64,000 nt of DNA from a bacterium (GCA_015485355.1 WFTQ01000004.1:1-64000), one strand, 5' to 3'. Shown: positions 1-9,670, counted from the first letter of the stretch. Notes: a model not told the origin generated them from the letters alone. Numbers and translations: made by a program.

Positions 1-22
1 CGGCGCTAACTTGATGGGTTAA
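1..22 (+). CDS. possible 3' end of an upstream gene
   Basis: One frame (bases 2-22) is open to a TAA at 20-22 and encodes only six residues. An upstream gene ending just before tatD would fit the usual metG-tatD-rsmA order seen in many bacteria, but six residues cannot identify it. Confidence 0.2.
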
Positions 23-44
23 AAGGTTGGTGAATTCAACGGTC

Positions 45-830
45 ATGATATTCGTCGATTCGCACACCCATTTGCATTTCGACTCATTCGACGCAGACCG
101 GGATGCGGTCATCCAGCGGGCCCGGCAGGCCGGTGTGGGGGCCATTTTGACGCTGGGGACCGATTGGGCGTCCAGCCGGTGCACCCTGGAAATCGCCCAA
201 CGCTATGATTTCATCTTTGCGGCGGCCGGCATCCATCCATCCGAAGCGCAACGGGCCCGCAGCGAAGACCTGCGCCGCATCCAGCATCTGGCCCAAAACC
301 ACCCGAAAATTGTTGCCATCGGAGAAATCGGGCTGGATTTCTACCGGAACAACGGGCCACCCGAGAACCAGTACCGCGTGTTCCGGGACATGCTTCTGAT
401 CGCCCGGGAACTGGACTTACCTGTGGTCATTCACAGCCGAGCGGCCATCCGCGAAATCGAGTGGTTCCTCCAGGAAGAGGGCTTTACCCGGCTCAAAGGA
501 GTCATGCACTGCTTCGAAGGCGACACCCTGGACGCCCGATTCTTCCTGGACCTGGGCATGTACATCTCTTTTGCCGGAAACATCACCTACAAAGATTTTT
601 CTCGTTCCCAGGTAGTCAAATCGGTTCCTTTAGAACGCCTGTTGTTGGAAACCGACAGTCCTTTTCTTCCTCCGGAGCCTTACCGGGGACAACGCAACGA
701 GCCGGCGCAGGTGAAAGCCGTGGCCCGCAAAATCGCCGAAATTCATCGGGTTTCTCTGGACGCCGTTGCTCAAATGACGACCCACAACGCCCGAACACTT
801 TTCCGGCTGCCGGGTCAGGAAGGAATCTGA
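45..830 (+). CDS. tatD: TatD family metal-dependent deoxyribonuclease
   Basis: TatD-type hydrolase with an amidohydrolase TIM-barrel fold; family members are Mg2+-dependent nucleases in the cytoplasm. Counting from the ATG at 45 (261 aa, normal for the family), the metal ligands are all visible: HTH at residues 7-9, Glu94 in EIGLDFY, His130 in VIHSR, His155 in MHCFEG and Asp204 in ETDSPFL. A TTG at 27 would add six residues, but its purine-rich stretch sits directly against it. The ATG has GGTGA 11 bases upstream and gives the family's typical N-terminus. rsmA follows 229 bases downstream, as in Gram-positive tatD-ksgA clusters. Confidence 0.93.
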   Translation: MIFVDSHTHLHFDSFDADRDAVIQRARQAGVGAILTLGTDWASSRCTLEIAQRYDFIFAAAGIHPSEAQRARSEDLRRIQHLAQNHPKIVAIGEIGLDFYRNNGPPENQYRVFRDMLLIARELDLPVVIHSRAAIREIEWFLQEEGFTRLKGVMHCFEGDTLDARFFLDLGMYISFAGNITYKDFSRSQVVKSVPLERLLLETDSPFLPPEPYRGQRNEPAQVKAVARKIAEIHRVSLDAVAQMTTHNARTLFRLPGQEGI

Positions 831-1059
831 AGATGATCGTTCCATAGGGATTTCCATGAATAGGGATATACGGGCAATCGGGTGGGGATTCACCCCCGAA
901 AGCACCCCGTCCTTCCGGTCGACTTTTCTCCGGCGGGAGGGCATTGCAGGAGCACCAGGGGAAAGTGCTGGGCAGAAGGCACCGCCCCAGGATGGACATC
1001 CTTACTCAAGAGCGAGCATGAAAAAGAGTCCGGCATTGACCCTACTCAGGGGAGATTGA

Positions 1060-1857
1060 ATGACACCCCGTCCCAAAAAATATTGGGGTCAGCACTTTCT
1101 GGCCGATCAGCATTTGGCCCGCCAAATCGCCGATACCATCGAAGCGCCACCGCCTGTGCTGGTTGTCGAAATCGGTCCCGGAAAAGGCATCTTAACCCGG
1201 TATCTATTGGAAAAACCGGTTCAGTATGTGGGGGTGGAAATCGATCCGGAACTGGCGGCACTGTTGCGTACCGCTTGGGCCCATCGCCCGAACTTTCGTC
1301 TGCTGGAGGAAGATTTTCTGACCCTCAACCTGGACGCCCTTTTTCAAGCCTATCCCGGCCATACGCCGGTGGTGGTCGGAAATATTCCTTACAACATCAC
1401 CGGCCCTATTCTATTCAAATTATTCGAGTATCATTCCCGGCTATTTCAGGCTACTCTGATGGTTCAAAAAGAGGTGGCCCGGCGGATTATCGCCGCTCCC
1501 GGCAGTAAGGATTATGGAATTGTGTCCATTTTCAGTCAATTGTATGCTCGCACGGAGTATTTATGGACGGTGCCTGCGGGGCGTTTTTTTCCCCGTCCCC
1601 AGGTGGACTCCGCCGTGGTACGGTTTCGCTTCCGGAACAATGCCACCCGGCAAATCCACAATCCGGCCCTTTTTCAGCGGCTTGTCCAAACGGCGTTTCG
1701 ACAACGGCGCAAGATGCTGAAAAATTCCTTATCTGTATTGTTCCCGAAAGAAGTTTTCAATAAATTGGATTTTGATTTCCATTTACGGCCGGAGCAAGTT
1801 CCAATTCGCGATTGGATCCACCTGGCCAATCAGTTAAACCGGTTGTATTCAATGTGA
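1060..1857 (+). CDS. rsmA: 16S rRNA (adenine-1518/1519 N6)-dimethyltransferase RsmA/KsgA
   Basis: Dimethylates two adjacent adenines in the 3' hairpin of 16S rRNA, using S-adenosylmethionine, late in small-subunit assembly. The SAM-binding motif EIGPGKGILT lies at about residues 37-46 and the catalytic NIPY motif at 108-111. The N-terminal KYWGQHFL and C-terminal QRRKMLKNSL segments are typical of the family, and 265 aa is the expected length. The ATG has GGGGAG just upstream. mgtE begins 7 bases after the stop, so the two are probably co-transcribed. Confidence 0.96.
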   Translation: MTPRPKKYWGQHFLADQHLARQIADTIEAPPPVLVVEIGPGKGILTRYLLEKPVQYVGVEIDPELAALLRTAWAHRPNFRLLEEDFLTLNLDALFQAYPGHTPVVVGNIPYNITGPILFKLFEYHSRLFQATLMVQKEVARRIIAAPGSKDYGIVSIFSQLYARTEYLWTVPAGRFFPRPQVDSAVVRFRFRNNATRQIHNPALFQRLVQTAFRQRRKMLKNSLSVLFPKEVFNKLDFDFHLRPEQVPIRDWIHLANQLNRLYSM

Positions 1858-1864
1858 AGGGCCC

Positions 1865-3235
1865 ATGACGCGGATTCAACTGGAGAAGGATTTCGAACCC
1901 ATTCTGGATGACATTCGTCATCTGGTGGACCAGAACCAGCTTCAATTTGTGCGGATCATTCTGGCGGACATGCACCCGGCGGACATTGCGGATTTGCTGG
2001 AGCATCTGGAACCGGAGGAACGCCAGAAGGTCTTTTCCCTGCTGCCCCCGGAAAAGGCCAGCGAAGTCTTGACCGAACTGGAAAACGTTTTGAAAGAAGA
2101 CCTGTTGGAAGCGCTGGATACCAACCGCATCGCCGAGCTGGTGAACGAAATGGATTCCGATGACGCGGCGGATGTGGTTTCCGAGCTGCCCACCGAGCGC
2201 GCCGCGGAAGTGCTGGAAAAGGTGGAGGAGGAAAGTTCCGAGGAAATACAGGAGCTGCTCCACTACGACGAGGACACCGCCGGCGGCATCATGGCCAAAG
2301 AATTTGTGGCCGTGAACGCCAACCTGACAGTGCAGCAAGCCATCGAAGAATTGCGCAAAAAAAGCGACGAAATCGAAGACCTGTATCTGGTGTACGTGAC
2401 GGATGATTTTGGTACCCTGGTGGGCATGGTTTCTCTGAAGGACCTCATTCTGGCCGATCCACACCAGAAGATCCGGGAGATCATGAGAGAAGACGTCATC
2501 GCCATCGACTCTCATGTGGACCAGGAAGAAGTCGCCCGCCTTTTTCAGAAATACGATCTGGTTTCCGCTCCGGTAGTAAACCAACGCCACAAACTGATCG
2601 GCCGCATTACCATCGACGACGTGGTGGATGTGATCAACGAGGAAACCGACGAGGACCTGGCCCGAATTGCGGGAACGGGAGAAGAAGAGATCCTGGAAGA
2701 GAGTGTGGTCAAGATCTCCCGGGCGCGATTACCCTGGTTAATCATGTCCTTTGTTGGGGAAATCTGTTCGGCCTTTATTCTGCATTTCTTTTCCGCCACC
2801 ATTGAACAGATTGTGGCCTCGGCCTTTTTTATACCCATCGTGATGGCCATGGGCGGCAGCAGCGGCCAGCAGTCCAGCATCATCGTGGTGCGGGGTTTGG
2901 CCACGGGGGAGATCAGCCTGAAAGACGTGCGACGGCGGCTGTGGCGCGAAATGCGCGCCGCTTTGATCAACGGATGGGTCCTTGCAATCCTCATTTTCGC
3001 CATTGTGAGTATCTGGCAGGGCGAGGTAAAATTCGCGACCGTGCTGGCAGGCACACTCATTATCGTCATCCTGAACGCCTCCGTTTTTGGGGCGGTTATC
3101 CCCTTCCTGTTCAAAAAGATTCACGTCGATCCCGCCCTGGCTACCGGGCCGTTTGTGGCAACCTTCAACGATGTGGTGGGATTGCTTATCTATTTCAGTT
3201 TGCTGACCCTATCGTTTCACTTCATCCTTTCGTAA
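1865..3235 (+). CDS. mgtE: MgtE family magnesium transporter
   Basis: Inner-membrane Mg2+ channel/transporter. The 456 residues follow the family order: acidic helical N domain (about 1-130), paired CBS domains (about 137-255), then five or so membrane helices to the C-terminus. The pore-region motifs IVMAMGGSSGQQSS and GPFVATFNDVVGLLIYF are clear. The N and CBS domains sense intracellular Mg2+ in characterised homologues. The gene is 7 bases behind rsmA and 1 base ahead of recO. There is therefore no room for a Mg2+ riboswitch leader, and control is probably at the protein level. Confidence 0.95.
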   Translation: MTRIQLEKDFEPILDDIRHLVDQNQLQFVRIILADMHPADIADLLEHLEPEERQKVFSLLPPEKASEVLTELENVLKEDLLEALDTNRIAELVNEMDSDDAADVVSELPTERAAEVLEKVEEESSEEIQELLHYDEDTAGGIMAKEFVAVNANLTVQQAIEELRKKSDEIEDLYLVYVTDDFGTLVGMVSLKDLILADPHQKIREIMREDVIAIDSHVDQEEVARLFQKYDLVSAPVVNQRHKLIGRITIDDVVDVINEETDEDLARIAGTGEEEILEESVVKISRARLPWLIMSFVGEICSAFILHFFSATIEQIVASAFFIPIVMAMGGSSGQQSSIIVVRGLATGEISLKDVRRRLWREMRAALINGWVLAILIFAIVSIWQGEVKFATVLAGTLIIVILNASVFGAVIPFLFKKIHVDPALATGPFVATFNDVVGLLIYFSLLTLSFHFILS

Positions 3236-3236
3236 A

Positions 3237-4001
3237 ATGGCCGATCTTTTCAAAACCCGTGCCCTTGTTATTCATACCGTCCGCTGGAGCGAATCCAGCA
3301 AAATCGTGCATCTGTTTACCGAAAGCAAAGGCTACATGAAAGTTGTGGCCAAGGGGGCCCTTCGGCCGAGAAGCCCCTTCCGGGGCACCTTAGAATCCCT
3401 GAACGAAGTGGAGGCCATCATATCGGTAAAAGAATCCCGGGAATTACAGGTTCTCACCTCGGTGGCTCTGCTCCATGCCTTCATGAACATCCGGGCGGAT
3501 TTGCCTAAAACCGCCACAGCCCTGGCGATTTTCGAACTGGTGCAACAACTCTTCCGTACCCACGAACCCGTGAAGCCGTTCTATCGTTATCTGGTGGCTC
3601 TGTTGCTGAAGCTGGACGCCGCCCAAATCCGCGAACCCTGGGGAATTCTCTGGCACTTCCTATTTCACTTCAGCCAGATATTAGGATTCGGTTGGCAACT
3701 AACCACCTGTCGTATATGCGGCGGTTCTCCGCAAGCGTTTCCGGTTTTCCTGGATCACATCAGCGGGAGCCTTTGCTGTGCCCGCTGTGCCCTTCATAAA
3801 CCGCCCAAAGGCCCGGGGTTAAATCGGGAACAATGGCAGACGGTACAACAATTACAAACTCCGGCGATCGATAAGCTGGATCAGTTTCCCGGCGCCCCGC
3901 TTCAGGGACAGGAAGAGGCCTTCACCGAAATCCTGTTAAAGCATCTGGCTTATCATACCGATATTTCTTTGGAACTTAAATCTTTGAAATGGTTCCACTA
4001 A
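3237..4001 (+). CDS. recO: DNA repair protein RecO
   Basis: Recombination mediator that binds single-stranded DNA and works with RecR to load RecA in the RecFOR pathway. An N-terminal OB-fold (about 1-80) precedes a helical domain. A zinc-ribbon pair is visible: C158xxC161 and C181xxC184. The length of 254 aa is normal. The ATG starts one base after the mgtE stop, implying translational coupling. No unusual residues were seen. Confidence 0.92.
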   Translation: MADLFKTRALVIHTVRWSESSKIVHLFTESKGYMKVVAKGALRPRSPFRGTLESLNEVEAIISVKESRELQVLTSVALLHAFMNIRADLPKTATALAIFELVQQLFRTHEPVKPFYRYLVALLLKLDAAQIREPWGILWHFLFHFSQILGFGWQLTTCRICGGSPQAFPVFLDHISGSLCCARCALHKPPKGPGLNREQWQTVQQLQTPAIDKLDQFPGAPLQGQEEAFTEILLKHLAYHTDISLELKSLKWFH

Positions 4002-4042
4002 TGTATAAATTTACGCTTCAATAAAAGCGACGAGGTGATGCA

Positions 4043-5344
4043 TTGGCCGGGAAGACATCCAACCTGATGGATAAACTGGTATCCTTATCCAAGCGACGGG
4101 GCTTCATTTTTCAGAGCAGCGAAATCTATGGAGGGATAAACAGTTGCTACGATTACGGCCCCCTGGGTGTGGAGCTGAAAAACAATATCAAACACTTGTG
4201 GTGGAAGTCCATGGTCTACGAACGCCCGGACATCGAAGGGATTGATGCCGGCATCCTGATGCACCCCCGGGTATGGGAGGCTTCGGGACATGTGGAAGGG
4301 TTTACCGATCCACTGGTGGATTGTAAAACGTGCAAAATGCGTTTTCGGGCCGATCAGATCGATCCTTCCCGGGGATGCCCCCATTGCGGCGGTGAACTCA
4401 CCGAACCCCGGATGTTCAATCTGATGTTTAAAACCTTTATGGGGCCGGTGGAAGACGAGGCCCATGTCGTATATTTACGACCGGAAACGGCCCAGGGGAT
4501 TTACGTCAACTTCCACAATGTACGAGAATCCACCCGAAAAAAACTGCCTTTCGGGATCGCCCAAGTGGGTAAAGCGTTTCGCAACGAAATCACCCCGGGC
4601 AATTTCATCTTCCGAACCCGGGAATTCGAGCAGATGGAGATGCAATATTTTGTCAAACCGGGCACCGATGAAGAATGGTTCGAGTACTGGAAAGAGCAGC
4701 GCCTTCGGTGGTACGACCGCTTGGGGATCCGAAAAGAAAATTTGCGTTTCCACCCGCACGGTAAAGAAGAACTGGCCCATTATGCCAAAGCCGCTTTCGA
4801 CATCGAATACCACTTCCCCTTTGGATGGAACGAAATTGAGGGGATTCATAATCGCACAGACTTCGATCTTTCCCGCCATCAACAATATTCCGGAAAGGAT
4901 CTGCGATATTACGATCCAGAGAACGGAGAAAAATACGTGCCTTACGTGGTGGAAACTTCCACCGGTGTGGACCGGCTGTTGCTGACCACCCTGGTGGACG
5001 CCTATACCGAAGAACCCGAACGGGTCGTCCTGAAATTCAAACCCTACCTGGCGCCCATCAAGGCGGCCATTTTCCCCCTGGTCAAGCGCGATGGCATGCC
5101 GGAAATCGCCCATAAAATCGAAGAAGAGCTGAGACAGTGCTTTAAGGTGTTTTACGACGAATCCGGTTCCGTGGGAAGGCGCTATCGTCGCCAGGACGAG
5201 GTGGGAACTCCCTTTTGCATCACCGTGGATTCTCAAACTCTGGAAGACCAAACCGTCACCATCCGCAACCGAGATACCATGCAACAGGAACGCATCGCCG
5301 TAGACCGGATCCGTGAATACTTAACACCACGGGTCTCCCTGTAA
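4043..5344 (+). CDS. glyS: glycyl-tRNA synthetase, homodimeric class II type
   Basis: Charges tRNA-Gly. This is the dimeric (alpha2) form, not the alpha2beta2 form. It has the N-terminal [12 protein letters not shown] motif, class II motif 2 around [20 protein letters not shown], motif 3 at STGVDRLLL, and a C-terminal anticodon-binding domain (about 335-433). A zinc knuckle insertion (C94xxC97 and C112xxC115) matches bacterial and archaeal homologues. The start is TTG at 4043, with GAGGTG at 4032-4037 correctly spaced. An ATG at 4038 is out of frame. It lies 41 bases after recO and ends the plus-strand housekeeping run. Confidence 0.95.
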   Translation: MAGKTSNLMDKLVSLSKRRGFIFQSSEIYGGINSCYDYGPLGVELKNNIKHLWWKSMVYERPDIEGIDAGILMHPRVWEASGHVEGFTDPLVDCKTCKMRFRADQIDPSRGCPHCGGELTEPRMFNLMFKTFMGPVEDEAHVVYLRPETAQGIYVNFHNVRESTRKKLPFGIAQVGKAFRNEITPGNFIFRTREFEQMEMQYFVKPGTDEEWFEYWKEQRLRWYDRLGIRKENLRFHPHGKEELAHYAKAAFDIEYHFPFGWNEIEGIHNRTDFDLSRHQQYSGKDLRYYDPENGEKYVPYVVETSTGVDRLLLTTLVDAYTEEPERVVLKFKPYLAPIKAAIFPLVKRDGMPEIAHKIEEELRQCFKVFYDESGSVGRRYRRQDEVGTPFCITVDSQTLEDQTVTIRNRDTMQQERIAVDRIREYLTPRVSL

Positions 5345-5797
5345 ATCAATCGGAATACGCCTGATGCCGGGGGCTCCTCGACATCCAATAAAACCGATCC
5401 GGGAATCGCAGGGGAAAACGGCACATAACAATGCCCGGATCATTAAAGCCCCGGGCATTGTTCCTCGCGGTTCCATCCCTCATGGATTGGTGGGGCCCTT
5501 CGCCCTTCCTCCCTCATCTAAGCTTTATCATTTATTACAAAAACCGTACCATCCGTTGATCATACCACCGAACTTCGCCGCTATGCCGTTCATCGCAGCG
5601 CCCCTTCCTTCCAATCTGCAACCCCTACAATATTAAATCGTAAAGTCCCCGAATAATGAGCCCCCCTTCCTCGAAACTCCTTTTTCAAAAACCTCTGTGG
5701 CATTCGGCCCGCCGCTCCTCCACCGTTGCAGTGTTACAACACCCCGTTGTCAAATCGCATCCTTCGGTTTCCGAAAATTAAAAAATCCCAAAATCAT
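5345..5797. other. intergenic region without a gene
   Basis: Non-coding stretch between glyS and the secreted protein. It contains the hairpin listed at 5427-5462. The rest is C-rich, with no convincing ORF, RNA gene or repeat. Confidence 0.5.
5427..5462 (+). terminator. hairpin, probable terminator after glyS
   Basis: Perfect 12-bp stem (AACAATGCCCGG paired with CCGGGCATTGTT) around a 12-base loop, 82 bases past the glyS stop. Only two U residues follow, so it is a weak intrinsic terminator at best. The position at the end of the run supports the call. Confidence 0.5.
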
Positions 5798-5826
5798 TTG
5801 ATTATTATTCCTCCCCGCCGTATTAT
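5798..5826 (+). promoter_or_regulatory. sigma70-type promoter for the large secreted protein
   Basis: TTGATT (5798-5803), a 17-base spacer, then TATTAT (5821-5826). The gene start at 5885 is 59 bases further on, with AGAAGGAG at 5868-5875 as a good ribosome site. Confidence 0.5.
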
Positions 5827-5884
5827 TCAACAACCATTCTTTGATCTTTTCAAAACCAGTTAAAAAAAGAAGGAGACAGTTGTC

Positions 5885-8623
5885 ATGACCCGACACGCAT
5901 TCTGGGTATTTTTACTGGTATTTTCTTTACCTTTACTGGTAAACGGCCAAACCAATATTTTGAGCAACGGCGGATTTGAGAACTGGACACAGAACGGCCC
6001 GTCCGGCCCTCCCGACGACTGGTCGCTTTCCAGCGGCAGCTTAACCGCCCAACAAACAGCCGACACCACCCATGAGGGCGGCTACGCGGTGCGCTTAACC
6101 TGGACCAGCACCAGTACGGTTCGTTTGGAACAGAAAGTGGATGTAACCGCGGGATACGATTACGAATTTAAGGTTTGGGTGTTTGACGCCGATTCGGCCG
6201 GAAGGGCTCGCATCTCCATCCGCTGGCTGGACAGTTCGGGTGGGTACATCGCCACCGACTACAGCAACTATTCCACCGATTCCCATTCCTGGAGCCTGTT
6301 AACCACAGGTACCGTCAAAGCCCCAGCGGGTGCGGACACCGCCTATGTGCAAATCCGCCTCTATGATGTAAGCTCCTATTGGAACGGAAAGGCCACCCTT
6401 TATGTCGACCATGCCGCGTGTCTGGAAACGGAGGTGCAGGAAGTCAGTATCACAACCGTTTCGCGAAATCACAAAGTACCCCCCGCCGATTCTACCCTAA
6501 TCGTGGAGTGCACCGTCATCGGAGGAACAGCGCCTTATACCGTCCAACTCAATTACACCGTCAATGGGGTCCAACAAACGCCGGTAGACATGACCCACGT
6601 GCAGGGAGAGGTTTACCGGGCAAGCATAGCGCCATTAGGGAACGGCACCCGTATGGAATACTACATCGGGGTCACCGACAATGCCGGCGGCGCCGACACA
6701 TCGGCCGCCTATGGCCTGTTCTGGGGAGTCAGTCCCATTTCGAACGCCGCAGGCAGCATCAAAGAACCGGATGAGAACGGCGCTTTAGCATACGAGGATT
6801 ATTATGTGATGGTCCGCGGCGTGGCCACCGTACCCAATGGCGTTTTTTCTTCTTACAGCCTGGATATCTATGTCCAGGATTCCGAGGGGGGCATTAACAT
6901 CTACAAGAGCGGAGGGGGAAATAAATCCATAATCGTCGGCAATCTCTACCAGATCGTGGGGAAACTGGCTCATTACAAGGGAAAAAGCGAGGTCGTACCG
7001 GACGACACCAGCGAAATCGTCGACCTGGGTCCCACCACGATGGCCGACACGCTGCTCCTGAGCCTTAGCGATCTATTGGCCGATCCGGAATTGTATGAGG
7101 GGCGGTTGATTCGTATCAATCAGGTGGATACGGTTCCCGGAGGAGGCAGCTGGCCCGATGCGGGTAACAATGCCAACATCCATGTTACCGACGGCACCGA
7201 CACCATTACCCTGCGCATCGATCGGGATACCGACATCGACGGTACCCCGGAACCCGACTGGCCGATTCACTTAGTCGGCATTTTGGGACAATACGACGGC
7301 TCCTCCCCGTATACCGATGGTTACCAGATTCTGCCTCGCTTTACTACAGACCTGATCGCCATCCCCAAGGTCGACTATCCTCCGAACATTGAACTTGTCC
7401 GGCACAGCCCGAAAGTTCCTTCCGCCAACGAAAACACCCTGGTCACCGCTGTAGTCAGCGACGATAACCAACTCACCCTAATAGAGTTACGCTATCGCAT
7501 CAACGGGGGAACCCTGCAAACCATTCCCATGACCCAAACCGGCGGCGATACTTTCACCGCCGCAATCACCGCCCATTCGTACACCGACGGCGACCGGGTG
7601 CTTTACCGGGTTTATGCCCAGGACAACGCCAACCAGACTTCCACCAGTGATGAATCCGGATTTTTCGCCGGTACCACTCCCATTTCCATGACCCACGCCG
7701 CCGACTCCAATGGGGTGTTGCTTTATTCGGGTTATTATGCCCGACTTCAGGGGGTGGCAACTGTGGCCGACAGCACCTTCAACAAAACCCATCTGGATGT
7801 GTATCTACAGGACACCACCGCCGGTATCAACCTGTTTCAATTCAATATGGCTTTTATGGACATTCACATCGGGCATCAATATCGCGTGGTGGGCAAAGTC
7901 GCCCAATATCGGGGGAAGACAGAGATCATGCCGGACGAGGAAACCGATATTCTGGATATGGGGCCAACCACCCCCATAGACCCGCAAATCATCGCCATCG
8001 CCGACCTGTTGGCCTCTCCCGAAACCTATGAAGGCATGCTGGTACGATTGCAACATGTAGAGAATACCGGCAACGGTGATCCTTGGCCTCTTGAGGGAGA
8101 AAATGCCAATCTGGAAATCACCGATGACGGCACCTCGGTTCTCACCCTTCGGGTGGATAAAGACACCGATATCGATGGGACTCCCGAACCTCAGTGGCCT
8201 CGGGACGTGATCGGTATTTTTTCCCAATACGACCGTAACCTTCCTTACCTGGACAGCTATCAAATTTTACCACGTTCCATTAACGATTTCGAAACCCCCA
8301 CCTCTATCGAAAACGCAGCAGACCCACGGTTGCCCGAACGCTACCATCTGTATCAGAATTATCCCAATCCTTTCAACCCCCGCACCACCCTTCGTTTCGA
8401 TATCCCCAAGCATGTGGGCGGCGTTGAAGTGGAGTTGACCATAGTTAACCTCCTGGGGCAACGGGTGAATACTTTGATAAAGGGCAACCTGAAAGCCGGG
8501 CGGTATGAGGTGCACTGGAACGGTCGCAGCGAGGCCGGGAAGGATGTACCGGGGGGCATTTACTTCGCCGTTCTAAAGACCCGGGATTACCGGCATGCCA
8601 TCAAACTGATTTACCTGAAATAA
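5885..8623 (+). CDS. secreted multidomain protein with C-terminal Por/T9SS-type sorting domain
   Basis: Exported protein of 912 aa. Residues 1-21 form a signal peptide ending LLVNGQ. Next comes a jelly-roll region (about 22-180) resembling CBM4/9-type carbohydrate-binding modules. Then a two-part unit occurs twice: an Ig-like segment beginning HKVPPADSTL or HSPKVPSANENTL, followed by an OB-like segment with the shared signatures DIYVQDSEGGIN / DVYLQDTTAGIN and DTDIDGTPEP. The last ~90 residues, starting YQNYPNPFNPRTTLRF and ending IKLIYLK, are the FlgD-like domain used as a type IX secretion tail in Bacteroidota and found widely in Calditrichota/KSB1. No catalytic domain is recognised. It probably acts at the cell surface or outside the cell, with substrate unknown. 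Confidence 0.8.
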   Translation: MTRHAFWVFLLVFSLPLLVNGQTNILSNGGFENWTQNGPSGPPDDWSLSSGSLTAQQTADTTHEGGYAVRLTWTSTSTVRLEQKVDVTAGYDYEFKVWVFDADSAGRARISIRWLDSSGGYIATDYSNYSTDSHSWSLLTTGTVKAPAGADTAYVQIRLYDVSSYWNGKATLYVDHAACLETEVQEVSITTVSRNHKVPPADSTLIVECTVIGGTAPYTVQLNYTVNGVQQTPVDMTHVQGEVYRASIAPLGNGTRMEYYIGVTDNAGGADTSAAYGLFWGVSPISNAAGSIKEPDENGALAYEDYYVMVRGVATVPNGVFSSYSLDIYVQDSEGGINIYKSGGGNKSIIVGNLYQIVGKLAHYKGKSEVVPDDTSEIVDLGPTTMADTLLLSLSDLLADPELYEGRLIRINQVDTVPGGGSWPDAGNNANIHVTDGTDTITLRIDRDTDIDGTPEPDWPIHLVGILGQYDGSSPYTDGYQILPRFTTDLIAIPKVDYPPNIELVRHSPKVPSANENTLVTAVVSDDNQLTLIELRYRINGGTLQTIPMTQTGGDTFTAAITAHSYTDGDRVLYRVYAQDNANQTSTSDESGFFAGTTPISMTHAADSNGVLLYSGYYARLQGVATVADSTFNKTHLDVYLQDTTAGINLFQFNMAFMDIHIGHQYRVVGKVAQYRGKTEIMPDEETDILDMGPTTPIDPQIIAIADLLASPETYEGMLVRLQHVENTGNGDPWPLEGENANLEITDDGTSVLTLRVDKDTDIDGTPEPQWPRDVIGIFSQYDRNLPYLDSYQILPRSINDFETPTSIENAADPRLPERYHLYQNYPNPFNPRTTLRFDIPKHVGGVEVELTIVNLLGQRVNTLIKGNLKAGRYEVHWNGRSEAGKDVPGGIYFAVLKTRDYRHAIKLIYLK

Positions 8624-8649
8624 TCAATCCATTGTCTTTGGCTCTGGGA

Positions 8650-8677
8650 AAAGGGGCAGCGGGCCTGCTGCCCCTTT
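8650..8677 (+). terminator. intrinsic terminator-like hairpin
   Basis: Perfect 11-bp stem AAAGGGGCAGC / GCTGCCCCTTT with a 6-base loop, 26 bases after the stop at 8623. It is followed by CTCAG rather than a U-run. It lies between convergent genes and may act in both directions. Confidence 0.6.
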
Positions 8678-8757
8678 CTCAGAACCAGGAAATACTTTAC
8701 TCGATTGACGGGACGTCCCCGGTTGCACAATGTTGTCCCCGTCCTGAAAGCCTTTGT

Positions 8758-8784
8758 TCTTCCCCCCCGCGTTCCGGGGGAAGA
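8758..8784 (-). terminator. hairpin, possible terminator of the flagellar operon
   Basis: TCTTCCCCC pairs with GGGGGAAGA (9 bp, 9-base loop), 60 bases downstream of flgJ on the minus strand. No U-tract follows, so the terminator role is inferred from position. Confidence 0.35.
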
Positions 8785-8843
8785 GTAGGGACCGAATGGT
8801 GCCCTTGTATTTTGTCCAGGGGAGCCGGGCGGGCGGAGCAGGA

Positions 8844-9644
8844 CTAACGCCCATCCAGATATTTCAGGTAATTGAAAATTTTACGCACGTAGAGGCGCGT
8901 TTCCGAAAACGGGGGAATGCCTCCATATTTTTCCACAGCGGAGGGACCCGCATTATAGGCGGCCAGCGCCAGAGAGAGCTCTCCGCCGAAGCGGGCCAAA
9001 AGCTGGGCCAGATAAGCGCTGCCGGCCAGGACGTTCTCCTCGGGGTTGAACACATCGCGCACGCCCAACGCTTTTGCGGTGCCGTCCATCAACTGCATCA
9101 ACCCCTTGGCTCCCTTCGGCGATACCGCCTTCGGATCGCCTGAAGACTCCGCCAGAATGACGGAACGAATAAGATTGGCATTCAGTTTATGGATCCGCGC
9201 CGCCTTTTCGATGAAAGCTTCAAAGGGTTTCAGTCGGTGGACCGCCGGTTTTTCCAAAACATTCCCAGGCAGTCTACGGGGCGTTTGTTGCCAGGGATGC
9301 ACCGGATTGCTGGCATCTCCCTGAGGGGAAAGCGTTGGTTTCAGCTGTTGTTGGACCATCTCCGCAATACCCAGGCGGGCCGAACGCGCCACCTGCCGGG
9401 ACAGCTCCTGGTCAAACAAAGCTTGCAGAATATCGCCCTGAAGGCCGGTATCCAGGAGCCCCGATTTCATCACGGTTTTTCGCATACTCCTCAATAAAAA
9501 CTGCACGAAAAGCGCCTCAAACTCTTCACTGGCTCGGCGCAGCTCCCGGTCCGAGCCTTCGGACGGTTGCCGAACACGCTTCAACTGCTGTTCCATTAAC
9601 GACCGGGAAGTCAACAGCTTAAGTTTCCACTCCAGATCGCTCAT
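8844..9644 (-). CDS. flgJ: FlgJ-type rod-assembly protein fused to a lytic transglycosylase
   Basis: Last gene of the flagellar operon; 266 aa. Residues ~36-100 are the FlgJ rod-binding domain (FEALFVQFLLRSMRKT, DILQALFDQELSRQVA). Residues ~140-266 are an SLT lytic transglycosylase domain with catalytic Glu166 in AESSGDP, then GLMQL (181-185) and AYNAGP (229-234). It should cap or organise the rod while opening peptidoglycan for it. Gammaproteobacterial FlgJ carries a glucosaminidase in this position instead. There is no signal peptide, as expected for export through the flagellar type III system. Confidence 0.92.
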   Translation of the reverse strand: MSDLEWKLKLLTSRSLMEQQLKRVRQPSEGSDRELRRASEEFEALFVQFLLRSMRKTVMKSGLLDTGLQGDILQALFDQELSRQVARSARLGIAEMVQQQLKPTLSPQGDASNPVHPWQQTPRRLPGNVLEKPAVHRLKPFEAFIEKAARIHKLNANLIRSVILAESSGDPKAVSPKGAKGLMQLMDGTAKALGVRDVFNPEENVLAGSAYLAQLLARFGGELSLALAAYNAGPSAVEKYGGIPPFSETRLYVRKIFNYLKYLDGR

Positions 9645-9670
9645 TCAACGCTCCCGGTTTGGTGTATCCA

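Noticed and set aside
856-1059. 67-codon ORF between tatD and rsmA
   Set aside because: No ribosome site, Pro/Ser/Arg-rich random composition; treated as spacer.
1858-1864. Mg2+ riboswitch ahead of mgtE
   Set aside because: Only 7 bases separate rsmA and mgtE, so no leader exists.
1757-2590. 277-codon open frame antisense to mgtE
   Set aside because: Shadow of a high-GC coding frame; product is His/Gln/Phe-rich with no motif, and mgtE is certain.
4475-5284. 269-codon frame antisense to glyS
   Set aside because: Complete overlap with a certain synthetase gene and no ribosome site or homology.
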